Shown piece by piece: positions 62,722-64,000 of a DNA stretch of 64,000 nucleotides (the stretch's first letter is position 1; each line of letters opens with the position of its first letter). The stretch is from JANPPS01 sp965246835 (GTDB taxonomy: Bacteria; Pseudomonadota; Alphaproteobacteria; Acetobacterales; Acetobacteraceae). The position numbers and the translations under genes are program-made. Where the stretch lies: contig CBDFFQ010000001.1 of the NCBI GenBank assembly GCA_965246835.1, positions 248,001 to 312,000 on the forward strand, in the 5' to 3' direction. The notes below the pieces were generated by a model. That model was not told the DNA's origin. It was given only the letters and a program-made list of their open reading frames with translations, and did not search any database.

Positions 62722-64000
62722 TTAGAGGAAACCGGTCGAGAACCACGGCACCGCCGCGACCAGAACGAGCCCCACCAGCAGCGCCGCCAGATAAGGCCAG
62801 ATCCGCCCCATCGCTGCATCCGGACTCACCCGGCCGATGGCGCAGGCGGCATAGTAACCCACCCCGAACGGCGGCGCGAACAGGCCGATGCCCATCGCCA
62901 GCACCACGACCATGGCATAGTGCACGTCGTTGATGCCCAGCTGGCGCGCGATCGGGAACAGCAGCGGCCCGAACAGCACGATCGCCGGGATGCCCTCGAG
63001 GATGCTGCCCAGCACCACGAACACGATCAGGCTCAGCGCCATGAAGCCATGCGCGCCGCCCGGGACCCCCGTCATGCTGACCGCCAGTGCCCGGGAGAAG
63101 CCGGATTGCGTCAGCGCCCAGGCCATCCCGGTCGCGGTGCCGATGATGAACAGGATGGCGCCCGACAGGCACGCGGTGTCCACCAGCATGGGATACAGCC
63201 GCCGCCAGTCGAATTGCCGATACAGCACCAGCCCGGCCACGACGGAGTAGGCGATGCCGATCGTGCTGACCTCCGTCGCCGTCGCGACCCCCTGCACCAC
63301 CGCCGCCCGGATCAGCACCGGGAGCACCAGCGCCGGGGAGGCGATCAGCAACGCGCGCCCGACCTGCGCCCAGGTCGCGCGCACGGCGCCCGGTGCCTCG
63401 TTGCGCGACCGCCACCAGCTCACCGCCGCCAAGGCCAGCGCCAGCACCAGCGCCGGCACCAGCCCGCCCGTGAACAGCCCGGCGATGCTCACCCCCGCCA
63501 CGGACCCGATCGTGATCAGCACCAAGGACGGCGGGATCGTCTCGCTCATGGCGCCCGACGCCGCGAGCAACGACACCAGCTCGCCTTCCTCCGCGCCCCG
63601 CCGCTTCATCTCCGGAAACAGCACCGGCGCCACCGCCGCCATGTCCGCCGCCTTCGATCCCGAGATGCCGCTGACCAGATACATCGCGCCCAGCAACACG
63701 TAATTGAGCCCGCCCCGCACATGGCCCAGCAGGGTGGCGAGGAACGCCACCATCGCCCGCGCCATGCCCGTCATCTCGATCAGCAGGCCCAGGAACACGA
63801 ACAGCGGCACCGCCAGCAGGATCAGCGTGCTCATGCCCTCATCGAGGCGGGACACGATGACGGTGAGCGGCGTGCGCGTAGTGGTGGCAAGATAGGCCAG
63901 GGTCGCGACGCCGAAGCTGAACCCGATCGGCACCCCGGCCAGCACGCCGGCCAGCAGCAGCACGACGAAGAACAGCACCAAATTCCAGTTGCCGAACGCG
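62722..64000 (-). CDS. dctM: TRAP transporter large permease DctM (5' end cut by window)
   Basis: Large membrane subunit of a tripartite ATP-independent periplasmic transporter. About 420 residues and a dozen hydrophobic segments are visible, with typical DctM motifs such as GISGSKAADMAAVAPVL and GVGYYAACAIGR. The frame is open through the right edge. The first possible start inside the window is a TTG at 63981, but FGNWNLVLFF upstream looks coding, so the gene probably begins beyond 64000. The substrate is unknown; the DctP and DctQ partners are not visible. Confidence 0.88.
   Translation of the reverse strand, partial: AFGNWNLVLFFVVLLLAGVLAGVPIGFSFGVATLAYLATTTRTPLTVIVSRLDEGMSTLILLAVPLFVFLGLLIEMTGMARAMVAFLATLLGHVRGGLNYVLLGAMYLVSGISGSKAADMAAVAPVLFPEMKRRGAEEGELVSLLAASGAMSETIPPSLVLITIGSVAGVSIAGLFTGGLVPALVLALALAAVSWWRSRNEAPGAVRATWAQVGRALLIASPALVLPVLIRAAVVQGVATATEVSTIGIAYSVVAGLVLYRQFDWRRLYPMLVDTACLSGAILFIIGTATGMAWALTQSGFSRALAVSMTGVPGGAHGFMALSLIVFVVLGSILEGIPAIVLFGPLLFPIARQLGINDVHYAMVVVLAMGIGLFAPPFGVGYYAACAIGRVSPDAAMGRIWPYLAALLVGLVLVAAVPWFSTGFL

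Overview
The window is a GC-rich chromosomal segment of an alphaproteobacterium, most likely in or near the Rhodospirillales/Acetobacteraceae. The clues are FliX divergent from flgI, the FlbT/FlaF pair beside a flagellin, a DksA without a zinc finger, a split b/b' ATP synthase stator, a DUF6468 flagellar protein and a MotE-like protein. This placement is inferred from gene content; no rRNA or tRNA gene was seen. Genes are dense, many overlap by ATGA or TGATG, and no gap exceeds about 220 bases. No insertion sequence, prophage or CRISPR array was seen.

Layout. (1) 0.09-0.57 kb: speD. (2) 0.7-9.9 kb: two divergent flagellar operons. The leftward one is fliL-fliM-DUF6468-motE-like-giant secreted repeat protein; the rightward one is flgF-flgG-flgA-flgH, preceded by a textbook sigma-54 promoter. 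(3) 9.9-11.7 kb: an orphan sugar-type solute-binding protein and dksA interrupt the flagellar genes. (4) 11.8-17.0 kb: fliX, divergent from flgI-flgJ-small helical protein, which run on into a glycosyltransferase and otnK-otnC. (5) 17.0-23.6 kb: a histone H1-like protein, prpD-prpC, and DUF983-UPF0262-mtnA-DUF2272 lipoprotein. (6) 23.5-27.5 kb: a periplasmic PaoABC-type molybdenum aldehyde oxidoreductase. (7) 27.6-29.5 kb: flaF, flbT and a flagellin. (8) 29.6-36.0 kb: mutY divergent from dciA-like, a DsbA-like thioredoxin and smc, then a racemase-family gene. (9) 36.2-38.6 kb: the F0 operon atpI-B-E-F'-F. (10) 38.7-45.9 kb: a peptide-type binding protein, a small lipoprotein, miaA-ilvB-ilvN-ilvC and divergent serB. 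(11) 46.2-50.5 kb: a large hybrid sensor kinase and an unrecognised protein. (12) 50.6-56.4 kb: epmB-like, efp, a suhB-like phosphatase, an OmpA-like protein and a MotA/TolQ-like plus MotB-like ion-channel pair. (13) 56.5-62.2 kb: O-antigen ligase-like protein, acyltransferase, a GH-A-type hydrolase and a glucan debranching-type enzyme. (14) 62.2-64 kb: msrB and a TRAP transporter large subunit cut by the window edge.

How it fits together. The flagellar genes supply switch (FliM), stator accessory (FliL, MotE-like), rod, ring, filament and regulatory parts (FliX, FlbT, FlaF). The remaining genes are mainly housekeeping: energy, branched-chain amino acids, serine, DNA repair, chromosome segregation and translation. 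The least explained parts are the MotA/MotB-like pair with its OmpA-like partner, the 995-residue secreted protein beside MotE, the orphan protein near 50 kb, and a racemase-family protein that lacks both catalytic cysteines. A dispersed REP-like palindrome occurs three times, once between the two genes of the ion-channel pair.
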